From JBDNBY01 sp039767595 (GTDB lineage: Bacteria; Pseudomonadota; Alphaproteobacteria; Rhodobacterales; Rhodobacteraceae): 29,369 bases of DNA. The notes under the pieces were generated by a model. It was not told where the DNA came from, did no database searches, and worked only from the letters and a program-made list of their open reading frames with translations. The stretch covers positions 1-29,369 of the forward strand of contig JBDNBY010000060.1 in assembly GCA_039767595.1 (NCBI GenBank). The letters run 5' to 3'. Every line of letters starts with the position of its first letter. Within the stretch, counting starts at the first letter, position 1. Positions 8,754 to 17,860 of this stretch are shown here, piece by piece. The position numbers and the translations under genes were made by a program.

Positions 8754-8835
8754 CACGGCAGGTGCAGATTTGGTCATGGCCAAGCCCCTGAATATGGATC
8801 AATTGCTCGACACGCTGAGTAAACATTTCGCCTAA
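8683..8835 (+). pseudogene. Out-of-frame C-terminal end of the kinase receiver domain
   Basis: In the +1 frame relative to the kinase, bases 8683-8835 encode GAGATIPNIGLTAAVVGDDA, then AKRFDTAGADLVMAKPLNMD and a final helix ending KHFA with TAA. This is the missing last third of a response-regulator receiver: GLTAAVV holds the conserved Thr/Ser position and MAKPL the conserved Lys-Pro. A net shift of one base (one insertion, or loss of 2 or 5 bases) at the GCGCGGCGC run around 8679-8687 joins it to the kinase. A 5-base loss between GCG repeats would fit, but that is inference. With correction the protein is about 866 residues. Confidence 0.85.
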
Positions 8836-8907
8836 TCCATAGCATTGCGCGAATTCTCTTTGCCAAGCACTGATTGCTTTGGCATAAAGAGCAAAAAAGA
8901 GCAGCGC

Positions 8908-10866
8908 ATGACCGACGATCTACTAAACTCATCTCAAACCAGTGACTATGACGCCTCCTCGATCGAAGTGCTTGAGGGGCTCGAGCCTGTGCGCAAACGC
9001 CCCGGCATGTATATTGGCGGCACGGATGAGCGTGCGCTGCATCACATGGTGGCCGAAGTTCTCGACAACTCAATGGATGAGGCCGTCGCCGGTCACGCCA
9101 ATCGTATCGAAGTTGAACTGCTCGCCGATCACTCGGTCACAATCCGCGACAACGGGCGCGGCATCCCCATTGACCCGCATCCCAAGTTTCCAGACAAATC
9201 CGCCCTCGAGGTGATTTTATGCACGCTGCATGCGGGCGGGAAATTCTCTGGCAAGGCCTATGAAACTTCGGGCGGTTTGCACGGTGTGGGCGCCTCAGTG
9301 GTCAATGCCCTCTCGGATTTAGTTGTCGTGCAAGTGGCCCGCAACAAAGAGCTTTTTGAACAGCGCTTCTCGCGCGGCATCCCCCAAGGCGGGGTCGAAA
9401 AGATCGGCGCAGCCCCCAATCGGCGCGGCACGACATTTACCTTCCACGCGGATGAGCAGATCTTTGGCGCCCATCGGTTCAAGCCAGCCCGCCTGTTAAA
9501 AATGGTGCGCTCCAAGGCGTATCTCTTCTCGGGCGTGGAAATTCGGTGGAAATCAGAAATTGACGACGGCGAAACGCCGACCGAGGCCACTTTCCATTTC
9601 CCTGGCGGTTTGGCCGATTATCTCAATGAAACACTTGGCAAATCGTCAACCTATGCCGATGCGCCCTTTGCCGGTGTCGTCGATTTCAAGGAAAAATTCG
9701 GCGTGCCTGGCAAAGTCGAATGGGCCATCAATTGGACGCCCTCGCGCGATGGGTTCATCCAATCCTATTGTAACACCGTCCCCACCCCCGAAGGCGGCAC
9801 GCATGAGGCGGGATTTTGGGCCGCCATTCTCAAAGGCATCCGCGCCTATGGGGAACTGGCAAGCAACAAAAAAGCCGCACAGATCACCCGCGAAGATTTG
9901 ATCACAGGCGGCTGCGCCCTCGTCAGCTGTTTTATCAGCGAGCCTGAATTCGTCGGTCAAACCAAAGACCGCCTCGCCACAGTCGAGGCGCAAAGATTGG
10001 TCGAAAACGCTGTGCGCGATCACTTTGACAATTGGTTGGCCCACGATACCAAGGCCGCAGGCGCAATCCTTGATTTCCTTGTGCTACGCGCCGAAGAACG
10101 CCTGCGCCGCCGCCAAGAAAAAGAGACGGCGCGCAAATCCGCCACCAAAAAACTCCGCCTTCCTGGTAAATTGGTGGATTGCTCCGCTACGAACCGTGCC
10201 GGCACCGAGCTGTTTATCGTTGAGGGCGACTCAGCGGGCGGATCGGCCAAAATGGCGCGTGACCGCAAGACCCAAGCGCTCTTGCCCTTGCGAGGCAAGA
10301 TCCTCAATGTCTTAGGCGCGGCCAGCTCGAAAATCACAACGAACCAAGAGATCAACGATCTGACCCAAGCCTTGGGTGTCGGGCTAGGATCGAAATTCAA
10401 TACAGAAGATCTGCGCTACGATAAAATCATCATCATGACCGATGCGGATGTGGATGGCGCGCATATCGCCTCGTTGTTGATGACGTTTTTCTTTACGCAA
10501 ATGCGCCCGATGATTGACGCAGGGCATCTCTATCTGGCCTGCCCGCCCCTCTACCGACTGACCCAAGGGGCCAAGCGGGTCTATTGCCTCGATGAAATCG
10601 AGCGCGACGAATGGATGACCAAAGGTTTGGGCGGCAAGGGAAAAATCGACGTGAGCCGATTTAAGGGATTGGGCGAAATGGATGCCAAAGACCTCAAAGA
10701 CACGACAATGAACCCCGAAACCCGCCAATTGATCCGCGTCAATATCGACGAAGATGAACCGGGCGAAACAGGGATCCTTGTGGAGCAACTCATGGGCAAA
10801 AAGCCCGAGCACCGCTTTAACTACATCCAACAAAACGCCCGTTTTGTCGAAGAGATTGATGTATAA
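8908..10866 (+). CDS. parE: DNA topoisomerase IV subunit B
   Basis: ATPase subunit of the ParC2-ParE2 topoisomerase that unlinks daughter chromosomes. At 652 residues it has ParE length; GyrB of alphaproteobacteria is about 800. Domains in order: GHKL ATPase (LDNSMDEAVAG, DNGRGIP, the GGLHGVGASVVNALS lid), transducer, and TOPRIM with the metal-binding Glu439 in VEGDSAGGSA and Asp512/514/516 in TDADVDGAH. The C-terminus ends with the usual HRFNYIQQNARFVEEIDV-like tail. ATG 8908 is chosen because GAGCAGCG precedes it and the product then begins MTDDLLN; an upstream in-frame start at 8845 lacks a ribosome site. It starts 72 bases after the broken kinase. parC is not in the window. Confidence 0.97.
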   Translation: MTDDLLNSSQTSDYDASSIEVLEGLEPVRKRPGMYIGGTDERALHHMVAEVLDNSMDEAVAGHANRIEVELLADHSVTIRDNGRGIPIDPHPKFPDKSALEVILCTLHAGGKFSGKAYETSGGLHGVGASVVNALSDLVVVQVARNKELFEQRFSRGIPQGGVEKIGAAPNRRGTTFTFHADEQIFGAHRFKPARLLKMVRSKAYLFSGVEIRWKSEIDDGETPTEATFHFPGGLADYLNETLGKSSTYADAPFAGVVDFKEKFGVPGKVEWAINWTPSRDGFIQSYCNTVPTPEGGTHEAGFWAAILKGIRAYGELASNKKAAQITREDLITGGCALVSCFISEPEFVGQTKDRLATVEAQRLVENAVRDHFDNWLAHDTKAAGAILDFLVLRAEERLRRRQEKETARKSATKKLRLPGKLVDCSATNRAGTELFIVEGDSAGGSAKMARDRKTQALLPLRGKILNVLGAASSKITTNQEINDLTQALGVGLGSKFNTEDLRYDKIIIMTDADVDGAHIASLLMTFFFTQMRPMIDAGHLYLACPPLYRLTQGAKRVYCLDEIERDEWMTKGLGGKGKIDVSRFKGLGEMDAKDLKDTTMNPETRQLIRVNIDEDEPGETGILVEQLMGKKPEHRFNYIQQNARFVEEIDV

Positions 10867-10885
10867 ACCAAACGCATAGAAAACT

Positions 10886-10907
10886 GCGCGGCCCTGATCC
10901 GCCGCGC
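10886..10907 (-). terminator. Rho-independent terminator after lolD (possibly bidirectional)
   Basis: A 6-bp perfect stem GCGCGG/CCGCGC with a 10-base loop begins one base beyond the lolD stop. On the minus strand it is followed by AGTTTTC, a short T run. On the plus strand it lies 19 bases after parE but has no clear T run, so it serves lolD best. Confidence 0.5.
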
Positions 10908-10908
10908 T

Positions 10909-11580
10909 CTACGCTTTGCCGCCCATTCCGATCACCCGATCCATTTTCTGCGCCAAGGCATGATTATGCGTGGCGACCAGCGCCGTGAGGCCCGTGGTCG
11001 CGACAAGGTCTTTGAGCATGTCAAACACAGTCTCGGATGTGGCTGGATCCAAGTTGCCCGTTGGCTCATCCGCCAAGAGTAACTTAGGCCGGTTCGCCAT
11101 CGCGCGGCAAAACGCAGCGCGCTGTTGCTCGCCGCCGGACATCTCAGCCGGCCTGTGGTTCAAACGATGCGACAGGCCCACTTTGTCCAACAACCCTTGT
11201 GCATAAGAACGGGCCTCTTTGGGCGAAATGCCATTGGCTAGCTGCGGCAACACGCAGTTTTCCAGCGCAGAAAACTCGGGCAACAAATGGTGAAATTGGT
11301 ACACAAACCCAATCCCTTGGCGGCGCGTCTTGGTGCGCAGGCTATCTGAGGCGGTACTCATCGCGCGGCCGCAAAACACCACATCGCCGCTTTGGGCCGT
11401 GTCAAGCAGGCCTGCGATATGCAACAGCGTCGATTTTCCCGCACCCGAAGGGGCAACGAGCGCGACCACTTCGCCTTGGGCCAAGCTGAGGTTATACCGC
11501 TCAAGCACGCGCACTTCATTGGGTTTACCAGTGTTATACGCCTTGCTGACATCGCGTAATTCGAGAACAAGATCACTCAT
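10909..11580 (-). CDS. lolD: Lipoprotein-releasing system ATP-binding protein LolD
   Basis: Cytoplasmic ATPase of the LolCDE exporter that extracts outer-membrane lipoproteins from the inner membrane and passes them to LolA. The 223-residue protein has Walker A at 44-51 (APSGAGKST), Q-loop Gln95 with the FVYQFHHLLPEFSALENC signature typical of LolD/MacB-type ATPases, the ABC signature MSGGEQQR at 147-154, Walker B LLLADE at 167-172 and the switch His204 (ATHNHAL). ATG 11580 overlaps the lolC stop by 8 bases (ATGAGTGA), showing translational coupling; an in-frame upstream start exists only inside lolC. The stop is TAG. Walker A has APSG rather than GxSG, a minor difference. Confidence 0.95.
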   Translation of the reverse strand: MSDLVLELRDVSKAYNTGKPNEVRVLERYNLSLAQGEVVALVAPSGAGKSTLLHIAGLLDTAQSGDVVFCGRAMSTASDSLRTKTRRQGIGFVYQFHHLLPEFSALENCVLPQLANGISPKEARSYAQGLLDKVGLSHRLNHRPAEMSGGEQQRAAFCRAMANRPKLLLADEPTGNLDPATSETVFDMLKDLVATTGLTALVATHNHALAQKMDRVIGMGGKA

Positions 11581-12907
11581 AGCGTAGCCCCTCAACTGGA
11601 TTGATTTTCGCCGCACGCCGCGCTGGAAAATACGTCACGGTGCACGATAAAATGAGCGAAAGCGATATCGCCTTGATTACATCCTCCAGCCGCAGCAGCG
11701 CGGGAATATTATACAGCCCGCGGATCGATGGATCCCACACACCGCCCCCTGCGACATAGTTCACCAATGAAAAAATCGGATCAATATAAAGCGCGAACAA
11801 ACAGCCCAAGATCGTGCCCATCACCGTGCCGATGATGCCCGTAAAGGCGCCACACATCATAAATATCCGCAAAATCGCGCCTTGGCTTAGGCCGATGGTG
11901 CGCAAAATGGCAATGTCGCGCTGTTTATTTTTGACCAGCATCACAAGGCCCGAAATAATATTCATCGAGGCGATCATCACTAAAATCGCCATGATGACAA
12001 ACATCACGTTATCTTCGACTTCAAGGGCGCGCAAAAAACTCCCCGATGCATCGCGCCATGTCCATGTCAGCGCGCGCTGGGGCGATGCCGCCAAAATCTC
12101 GGGCACCGCTTGGATATCCACACGGTCGGGATCTATGACCATCACTTCGATTTCATCAACCACCCCCTCGCGGTTGAAAAAGCTTTGCGCCTCAGGCAGG
12201 GGCAAATAGGCGCGGGTGTTATCAATATCATACCGCCCCGCGGTAAAAATATAAACGACCGGATAGCTTTTGACGCGCGGCACACGGCCCATCGGGGTCA
12301 CCGCCCCTTCGGGCGAGATCATCTTGACCATATCCCCGACGCTAACACCCAAATTACGCGCCACACCAGAGCCAAGGGCGATCCCCTTTGGGTAGTCGTC
12401 CAAACTGCCCGAGGCTCTCTCGGGCTGGGCCACACGCGGCACGCCTTCAATATCGCTGTGGCGCATTCCATAAATTTCAACGCCGGCATTGTCACCATTG
12501 GCTGTCACCATAACCTGCGATTTCACCAAAGGCGCAGCGCGCGTCACCGACGGCAGCATCGCAATCTGTGCGGTGATTGCATCAAAGTCATCAATCGTGC
12601 GCGAGACATAGCCAAATTCATCCGCCTGCCCCGCGTAATACACCGTCACATGCGCATTGGCCCCAAGGATAGTATCCACAAATTCCGCTCGAAACCCAGA
12701 GCGCACAGCCAAAGTCGCGATCAAGGCAAACACCGCCAAGGTGATCCCAATGAGGGAAATCCACGTCATCACCGACACCCCCCCCTCTGATCGTTTGGCC
12801 CGCAAATAGCGCCACGCAATCAGCCGCTCGTGCTGTGCAAACGGCGCTGTTGTGCGTCCGCGTCGCGCCTGCGCGCTCAGATCTGTTTGGGAGGGTGATG
12901 CTGTCAT
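11573..12907 (-). CDS. lolC: Lipoprotein-releasing system permease LolC/LolE family
   Basis: Integral inner-membrane subunit of the LolCDE complex, 444 residues. It shows the family layout: N-terminal cytosolic segment with RLIAWRYLRAKR, one membrane helix (about 45-68), a large periplasmic MacB-like domain (about 70-305), then three membrane helices of the FtsX domain and the C-terminal PARRAAKINPVEGLRYE motif. Alphaproteobacteria often carry one LolC/E-type permease acting as a homodimer, which fits the single gene here. The start ATG 12907 has only a weak ribosome site. The N-terminal 30 residues are longer and more polar than in E. coli LolC. It is the first gene of a lolC-lolD operon. 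Confidence 0.93.
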   Translation of the reverse strand: MTASPSQTDLSAQARRGRTTAPFAQHERLIAWRYLRAKRSEGGVSVMTWISLIGITLAVFALIATLAVRSGFRAEFVDTILGANAHVTVYYAGQADEFGYVSRTIDDFDAITAQIAMLPSVTRAAPLVKSQVMVTANGDNAGVEIYGMRHSDIEGVPRVAQPERASGSLDDYPKGIALGSGVARNLGVSVGDMVKMISPEGAVTPMGRVPRVKSYPVVYIFTAGRYDIDNTRAYLPLPEAQSFFNREGVVDEIEVMVIDPDRVDIQAVPEILAASPQRALTWTWRDASGSFLRALEVEDNVMFVIMAILVMIASMNIISGLVMLVKNKQRDIAILRTIGLSQGAILRIFMMCGAFTGIIGTVMGTILGCLFALYIDPIFSLVNYVAGGGVWDPSIRGLYNIPALLRLEDVIKAISLSLILSCTVTYFPARRAAKINPVEGLRYE

Positions 12908-12997
12908 TTTATATATGCTCTTATTTTTGACCTTAGCTGGCTATCTCTTCGCAAAAACCATTGCACATTGCCAGAAAATCTTTTTCTACTGTGCCCT

Positions 12998-14104
12998 ATG
13001 AGCAAGAAACATCTCCGCCCCGCGATCCAAGCCATTCCAGATGGCCGCCCCTTTATTCCCGCCGATCACATTGAGCGGGTCCAAGGGCGCCCTTTGTCGA
13101 TTATTGTGGGCGCGAATGAAAATCGATTTGGCTTCTCCCCCAAAGTGAGCGACGCGATCGCACACTCCACCCATAGATCATGGCGCTATCCTGATGGCGA
13201 GCTACATGACCTGCGCGCCGCGTTGGGCACGCATTTGGGCGTCGGGATGGAGCATATCACCGTTGGCGGCGGGATTGATGGGATTTTATGCGATCTTGTG
13301 CGCCTCACCCTTGATCCAACGGACACAGTCGTCACCTCGCTGGGCGCCTATCCGACATTCAATTATCATGTGGTCACAACCGGCGCGCAGGTGATCACTG
13401 TGCCGTACAAAGATGATCACGAGGATCTCGAGGCGCTCGCCGCCGCCGCACAAAAACACCACCCCAAGCTGCTCTATCTGGCCAATCCCGACAACCCGAT
13501 GGGCACATGGCACAGCGCCGAGGCGATCTCGGCCTTTGCCGCCAGCTTGCCCGAAGAAACGCTATTTATATTGGACGAGGCCTATATCGAATGCGCCCCC
13601 GAGGGCACTGCGCCGCCGCTGGTCCCTAGGGATGAAAACTGCCTGCGCCTGCGCACATTTTCAAAAATCTACGGGCTTGCAGGGCTGCGCGTCGGCTATG
13701 GCATTGGGCCAGTGGGGTTGATCAGCGCCTTTGACAAAGTGCGCAATCACTTTGGCGTGGCGGATATTGCGCAGCGCGCCGCCCTCGCCGCCCTTGGCGA
13801 TCAACGCTTTGTCGAGACAACGGCCCAAAAGATTGCCCATGCGCGCACAACGATCACGCGCCTGACCCAAGAGCTGGGCGGTGATGCGATCCCATCGGCG
13901 ACCAATTTCGTGGCTGTTGATTTTAACATCGGGTTAGATGGCGCCAATGCCCTCTTGGCGCGCCTCACCGCCCGAGATGTGTTTATTCGCAAACCGATGG
14001 TCCCAGTTTTGGGCCGAACTTTGCGCATGAGCGTCGCCCCCGATCCCGAGTTAGAACAGCTCTTTGAAATCATCAAAGACGAGCTGCCAAGGATCAGGGC
14101 CTAA
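12998..14104 (+). CDS. HisC-like PLP aminotransferase (histidinol-phosphate aminotransferase family)
   Basis: Class I/II fold-type I aminotransferase of 368 residues. Visible features are the N-terminal ANENRFGFSPKV segment, the glycine loop GGGIDGI, the NPDNPMGTWH motif, the Asp/Tyr pair in LDEAYIE and the Schiff-base lysine near Lys223 (RTFSKIYGLAGLRVGY). This pattern is that of HisC and its paralogues, including aromatic and other amino-acid transaminases, so the substrate is not certain; no his genes are nearby. ATG 12998 is preferred over a TTG at 12968 because the family N-terminus starts near there, but no strong ribosome site is visible. Its TAA stop abuts the stop of the convergent class-V gene with no gap. 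Confidence 0.88.
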   Translation: MSKKHLRPAIQAIPDGRPFIPADHIERVQGRPLSIIVGANENRFGFSPKVSDAIAHSTHRSWRYPDGELHDLRAALGTHLGVGMEHITVGGGIDGILCDLVRLTLDPTDTVVTSLGAYPTFNYHVVTTGAQVITVPYKDDHEDLEALAAAAQKHHPKLLYLANPDNPMGTWHSAEAISAFAASLPEETLFILDEAYIECAPEGTAPPLVPRDENCLRLRTFSKIYGLAGLRVGYGIGPVGLISAFDKVRNHFGVADIAQRAALAALGDQRFVETTAQKIAHARTTITRLTQELGGDAIPSATNFVAVDFNIGLDGANALLARLTARDVFIRKPMVPVLGRTLRMSVAPDPELEQLFEIIKDELPRIRA

Positions 14105-15304
14105 TCACGCCGCCGTGTGATCGGCGATCACTTGGCTCGCGGCCAACACGCCGCCGCGCTGATGGGCAATGTCCAAGGCTGTAAGACCCGTTTCAATCGT
14201 CGCCAGCATGCCTAAAATCATCTGCGCCGTGACATAGCCCATATGCCCCAGTCGAAAATGACCCTGCGCCTCGAATGATCCCAGCGGCACCAGCCCGAGG
14301 CCAATGCCCAATGTCATGCCCGCCTGCTCTTCGCACCACCTGCGCAGACGCTCGCCATCGGGCGCCGTCATCGTCAAGGCTGTCACTGCATGGCTGCGAT
14401 GGGCCGGCTCGCGCACAACAGCGGCCAGCGTGCCCTCTTGGCCCCAATGATCCACAGCGGCCCAAATCGCCTTGGCCAAGATTTCGTGACGGGCCCACAC
14501 GCTGTCCATCCCCTCGGCGAGGATCATATCAAGCGCTGTGCGCAATCCATGCAAATGCTGCGCCGGATTAGTGCCACAAAACCGTTGGGAAATACGCGTT
14601 GCGTCTGAGCGCGGCGCCCAATTCCAATAGGGGCTGATGGGCGCGACCCGCGCATGCGCCGCCTCGGCCCGTTGATTGAAAAACACAAATCCCATCCCCG
14701 CTGGGGTCATCAACCCCTTTTGAGAGCCGGTGATCGCCACATCGGCGCCCATCGCATCCATTTCAAATCGGTCACAGCCCATGGACGCAATGCAATCCAC
14801 CATCAAAATCGCCTGATGCCCCAGCTCGCGAATAATCGCGCTGACCTGCGTCACATCACAGCGCCGGCCGCTTGATGTATCGACATGGGTCATCAACACG
14901 GCTGTGATCTGTGGATCGGCGCGCAGCGCATCTTTGATCTGTTGCGGATCTGGATCTGCATCATTGCCAAAATCAAGATCCACGACCGCGCGGCCCAAAT
15001 CGCGCGCCGTTTGGCCCCACATCCGGCCAAAACTGCCAACGCTCAAGTTTAAAACACGATCGCCAATGTTACTAACATTGACCAAGGCCGCCTCCCACAT
15101 GCCGTGACCATTTGAGATATACATCGCCACGTTGCCCGCCGTACCTGCCACTTTGCATAGATCGGGGATCACGGTTTCCGCCATGTCGATCAATGGGCCC
15201 TCATAGATGTTTTCTGATCCGCGGTGCATCGCGCGCAACACAGCATCAGGCATCACCGAAGGGCCAGGAATAGCCAAGTAATGTGGTCCAAATGATAATG
15301 ACAT
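14105..15304 (-). CDS. Class V aminotransferase (alanine/serine--glyoxylate type)
   Basis: PLP enzyme of 399 residues in the class-V family that includes serine-glyoxylate and alanine-glyoxylate aminotransferases and purine-catabolic ureidoglycine-glyoxylate transaminase. Visible: the N-terminal IPGPSVMPDAVLRAMHRGSE, the TSSGRRCDV loop, the PLP-contacting Asp170 (LMVDCIASMG), and the Schiff-base Lys196 (GSQKGLMTPAG). The C-terminal domain has FRLGHMGYV. Which amino donor is used cannot be told; methylotrophic serine cycle genes are not visible. ATG 15304 has a strong GAGGGGGAA site, so it is preferred over an upstream in-frame GTG-like start at 15319. A perfect hairpin lies immediately upstream of that site. 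Confidence 0.9.
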   Translation of the reverse strand: MSLSFGPHYLAIPGPSVMPDAVLRAMHRGSENIYEGPLIDMAETVIPDLCKVAGTAGNVAMYISNGHGMWEAALVNVSNIGDRVLNLSVGSFGRMWGQTARDLGRAVVDLDFGNDADPDPQQIKDALRADPQITAVLMTHVDTSSGRRCDVTQVSAIIRELGHQAILMVDCIASMGCDRFEMDAMGADVAITGSQKGLMTPAGMGFVFFNQRAEAAHARVAPISPYWNWAPRSDATRISQRFCGTNPAQHLHGLRTALDMILAEGMDSVWARHEILAKAIWAAVDHWGQEGTLAAVVREPAHRSHAVTALTMTAPDGERLRRWCEEQAGMTLGIGLGLVPLGSFEAQGHFRLGHMGYVTAQMILGMLATIETGLTALDIAHQRGGVLAASQVIADHTAA

Positions 15305-15318
15305 GCCGTTCCCCCTCA

Positions 15319-15337
15319 AGCTGTTTTTTCAACAGCT
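15319..15337 (-). promoter_or_regulatory. Inverted repeat just before the class V aminotransferase ribosome site
   Basis: Perfect 7-bp inverted repeat AGCTGTT-TTTTC-AACAGCT. On the minus strand it ends directly before GAGGGGGAACGGCATG, so it would form a hairpin touching the ribosome binding site, or it could be an operator. It is not followed by a usual terminator context for any upstream gene. Confidence 0.45.
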
Positions 15338-15431
15338 AGGCTATTGTCAGGCGCGGGTCAATTTGCTTTGCTTGCAGGGGCGTTGAAACACCGCTAGACA
15401 GAAGGCGAGAATAACGCAAACGGGGTGCTGC

Positions 15432-16118
15432 GTGCAAAATCAAGGAACATGGCTCAAGCGTTTGGAACGCAGCTTGCGCGGCACCTTTGGCCAACGCATC
15501 GACACGCCCATGGCGCGGCTGGGCTCTTTGGTGCATTACAATCTATTTGATCATGCGTTTTTGCGGATGGTGTGGACCAATCAATACGAGATTGCGCCGC
15601 ATATCTATCGCTCTAATCAACCTGTCGATTGGCGGCTGCGGCGGCTCAAACGCCAAGGGGTGCGCACGATCATTACATTGCGCGGCGCGGAAAGTCATGC
15701 GCATCACCTGTTTGAGGAAGAGACCTGCACGCGCTTGGGCCTTGGGTTTTATACAGTCAAACTGGCCGCCCGCTCTGCCCCGCATGTGGATCAAATTGAG
15801 CGGCTGTTGCATCTGTTTCGCACGGTGGAGACGCCGTTTTTATTTCATTGCAAATCTGGCGCGGATCGTGCGGGGCTGGCGGCCGTGCTCTATCTACATG
15901 TGATCAAAGGCGAGCCGATCTCGGCGGCGCGGCGCATGCTTAGTTGGAAATACTATCATCTATCCTCGACCAAAACGGGCATTTTAGATGCGTTTGTCGA
16001 GGCGTTTCGCACAGCACAGGCCCACTCGGGTGTGGATTTTGAAACATGGCTGCGCACGCAGTATGACCGCGATGCCCTGAGCCACGCCTTTGCCCACCGC
16101 AAGCGGGGCGCTGCATGA
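15432..16118 (+). CDS. Dual-specificity/tyrosine phosphatase-like protein
   Basis: A 228-residue soluble protein with the cysteine-phosphatase P-loop HCxxGxxR as HCKSGADRAG: nucleophile Cys140 and Arg146. The upstream IYRSNQPVDWRLRRLKRQG and TIITLRG segments match the atypical DSP/PTP fold seen in bacterial proteins related to plant and fungal Siw14-type phosphatases. The true substrate (phosphotyrosine, inositol phosphate or lipid phosphate) is unknown. The GTG start at 15432 is weakly supported, with a distant AGAAGG; a later ATG at 15510 would cut off little of the fold. The stop overlaps the ABC exporter start by ATGA, so the pair is translationally coupled. That linkage suggests a role in envelope lipid or polysaccharide handling, by inference. 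Confidence 0.85.
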   Translation: MQNQGTWLKRLERSLRGTFGQRIDTPMARLGSLVHYNLFDHAFLRMVWTNQYEIAPHIYRSNQPVDWRLRRLKRQGVRTIITLRGAESHAHHLFEEETCTRLGLGFYTVKLAARSAPHVDQIERLLHLFRTVETPFLFHCKSGADRAGLAAVLYLHVIKGEPISAARRMLSWKYYHLSSTKTGILDAFVEAFRTAQAHSGVDFETWLRTQYDRDALSHAFAHRKRGAA

Positions 16119-17860
16119 AGACGCCCTCTCATCCTCTTCGCTGGATTTGGCAAAACTATTTGCGCCGCTCATGGGGGATTTTCCTCGTTGCCGTGGCGTT
16201 TATGGCGGTTGAGGGATCGATGCTTGGGCTGATGTCCTATATGATGAAGCCGATGTTTGACCGCGTGTTTGTCGCGGGCGAGAGCGACGCCGTCACTGTC
16301 GTCGGCTTGATCTTTTTAGGGATTTTCATTGCGCGCGCGATCGCCTCTATGACACAAAAAGTCTTGCTAGCCCGCCTGTCCGAGCGCGCCTGCGCGATGA
16401 TCCGCGTGGATCTATTGCGCCATGTTCTGGGGCTGGATGGGACGTTTTTTCAATCCTTTTCTCCCGGCTATCTGATGCAGCGCATCGAAGGCGATGTCGC
16501 CGCGCTCAAGACAACATGGATCGGCATCATCACTGGCTATGGCCGCGATGTGATTGCGCTGTTGGCACTGGGGGCTGTGGCGCTCAGCATTGATTGGCAA
16601 TGGACGCTGATCGCCTGTATCGGTATTCCGGTCTTGGTCGCGCCAACGGCCATCGTGCAAAAATTCATTCGCAAAAATGCCCGCGCCGCGCGCGAAATGG
16701 CGGGGCGCTTGTCGAACCACCTGAACGAAGTGCTCACTGGGATTTCGGACGTCAAACTCAACACGATCGAAGAATATCAAACTGATCGCTACCGCGCACT
16801 CAATGCGCAAAACGTGCATGTTGAGACACGCTCCGTGACGGGCCAAGCGGCCATTCCCGCGCTCATCGACATTATGTCGGGCATTGGATTTATGGGCGTG
16901 CTGATCTATGGCGGCCATGCGATTATCGCTGGGGAAAAAAGCATTGGTGATTTCATGGCGTTTTTCACGGCGCTGGGGCTGGCCTTTGAACCGCTGCGCC
17001 GCTTGGGTGCGATTTCAGGCCAATGGCAGGCCGCCGCCGCCGCGATTGAGCGCATTCAAGAGATTTTCGCCCATGTCTCGAGCATCACAGATCCAAGCGA
17101 TCCCAAACCCGCGCCAACGGGCGTGCCGCATGTCACCTTTTCGAATGTGAGCCTCGCCTATGGCACGCAAGATGTTTTGCGCAACGTCAGTTTCCGCGCC
17201 CCTGCGGGCAAAGTGACGGCGATTGTTGGCCCCTCGGGGGCGGGAAAAACCACGCTCTTTAATGCGCTCTCGCGGCTCAGTGATGTCAGCGCGGGGCAAA
17301 TCACCATTGATGACACGGATATTAAGGATCTAAAACTCGTTGATTTGCGCGGCCTTCTGTCTGTGGTTGGCCAAGACGCCCTTTTGTTTGACGAGAGTTT
17401 GAAAGATAACATTACGCTTGGCGGCGATGCAGATCCCGAAAATCTTAAGGCGGCTCTTAAAAATGCGCATGTCAGCGAATTTACAGATCGCCTACCCGAT
17501 GGGCTGGCCACACGGCTTGGCCCGCGGGGCAGCGCCTTGTCCGGCGGCCAACGCCAACGCGTGGCGATTGCCCGCGCATTGCTGCGCGATACGCCGATCT
17601 TACTGTTGGATGAAGCGACCTCGGCGTTGGATGCGCAATCCGAACATGTCGTGCAACAGGCCCTGCAAGACCTGTCCCAAGGGCGCACGAGCCTTGTGAT
17701 TGCCCACCGCCTGTCGACCATTCAGCATGCCGATTTGATCGTTGTCATGGACCAAGGCCGCGTGATCGAGACGGGCACACATGCCGAGCTTCTTGAAAAA
17801 GGCGGTGTTTACGCCAGTTTAGTTAAAATGCAATTTCAAGGCACGGATGACGCCCTATGA
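16115..17860 (+). CDS. MsbA-like ABC exporter (fused membrane and ATPase domains)
   Basis: A 581-residue half-transporter that should act as a homodimer in the inner membrane. Residues about 20-320 form the six-helix ABC exporter type I domain, including the EGDVAALK and NTIEEYQTDRYRALN coupling regions. The ATPase follows with Walker A at 372-380 (GPSGAGKTT), Q-loop (VVGQDALLF), signature LSGGQRQR at 475-482, Walker B ILLLDEATSALD and His in AHRLST. Length and layout match MsbA and related lipid flippases, but drug exporters look the same, so the substrate is open. It overlaps both neighbours by ATGA, giving a three-gene coupled operon with a phosphatase and YgfZ. Confidence 0.92.
   Translation: MKTPSHPLRWIWQNYLRRSWGIFLVAVAFMAVEGSMLGLMSYMMKPMFDRVFVAGESDAVTVVGLIFLGIFIARAIASMTQKVLLARLSERACAMIRVDLLRHVLGLDGTFFQSFSPGYLMQRIEGDVAALKTTWIGIITGYGRDVIALLALGAVALSIDWQWTLIACIGIPVLVAPTAIVQKFIRKNARAAREMAGRLSNHLNEVLTGISDVKLNTIEEYQTDRYRALNAQNVHVETRSVTGQAAIPALIDIMSGIGFMGVLIYGGHAIIAGEKSIGDFMAFFTALGLAFEPLRRLGAISGQWQAAAAAIERIQEIFAHVSSITDPSDPKPAPTGVPHVTFSNVSLAYGTQDVLRNVSFRAPAGKVTAIVGPSGAGKTTLFNALSRLSDVSAGQITIDDTDIKDLKLVDLRGLLSVVGQDALLFDESLKDNITLGGDADPENLKAALKNAHVSEFTDRLPDGLATRLGPRGSALSGGQRQRVAIARALLRDTPILLLDEATSALDAQSEHVVQQALQDLSQGRTSLVIAHRLSTIQHADLIVVMDQGRVIETGTHAELLEKGGVYASLVKMQFQGTDDAL

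Noticed and set aside
12110..12790. 226-codon open frame opposite lolC
   Set aside because: Antisense to lolC with composition dominated by His, Arg and Gly; no start signal.
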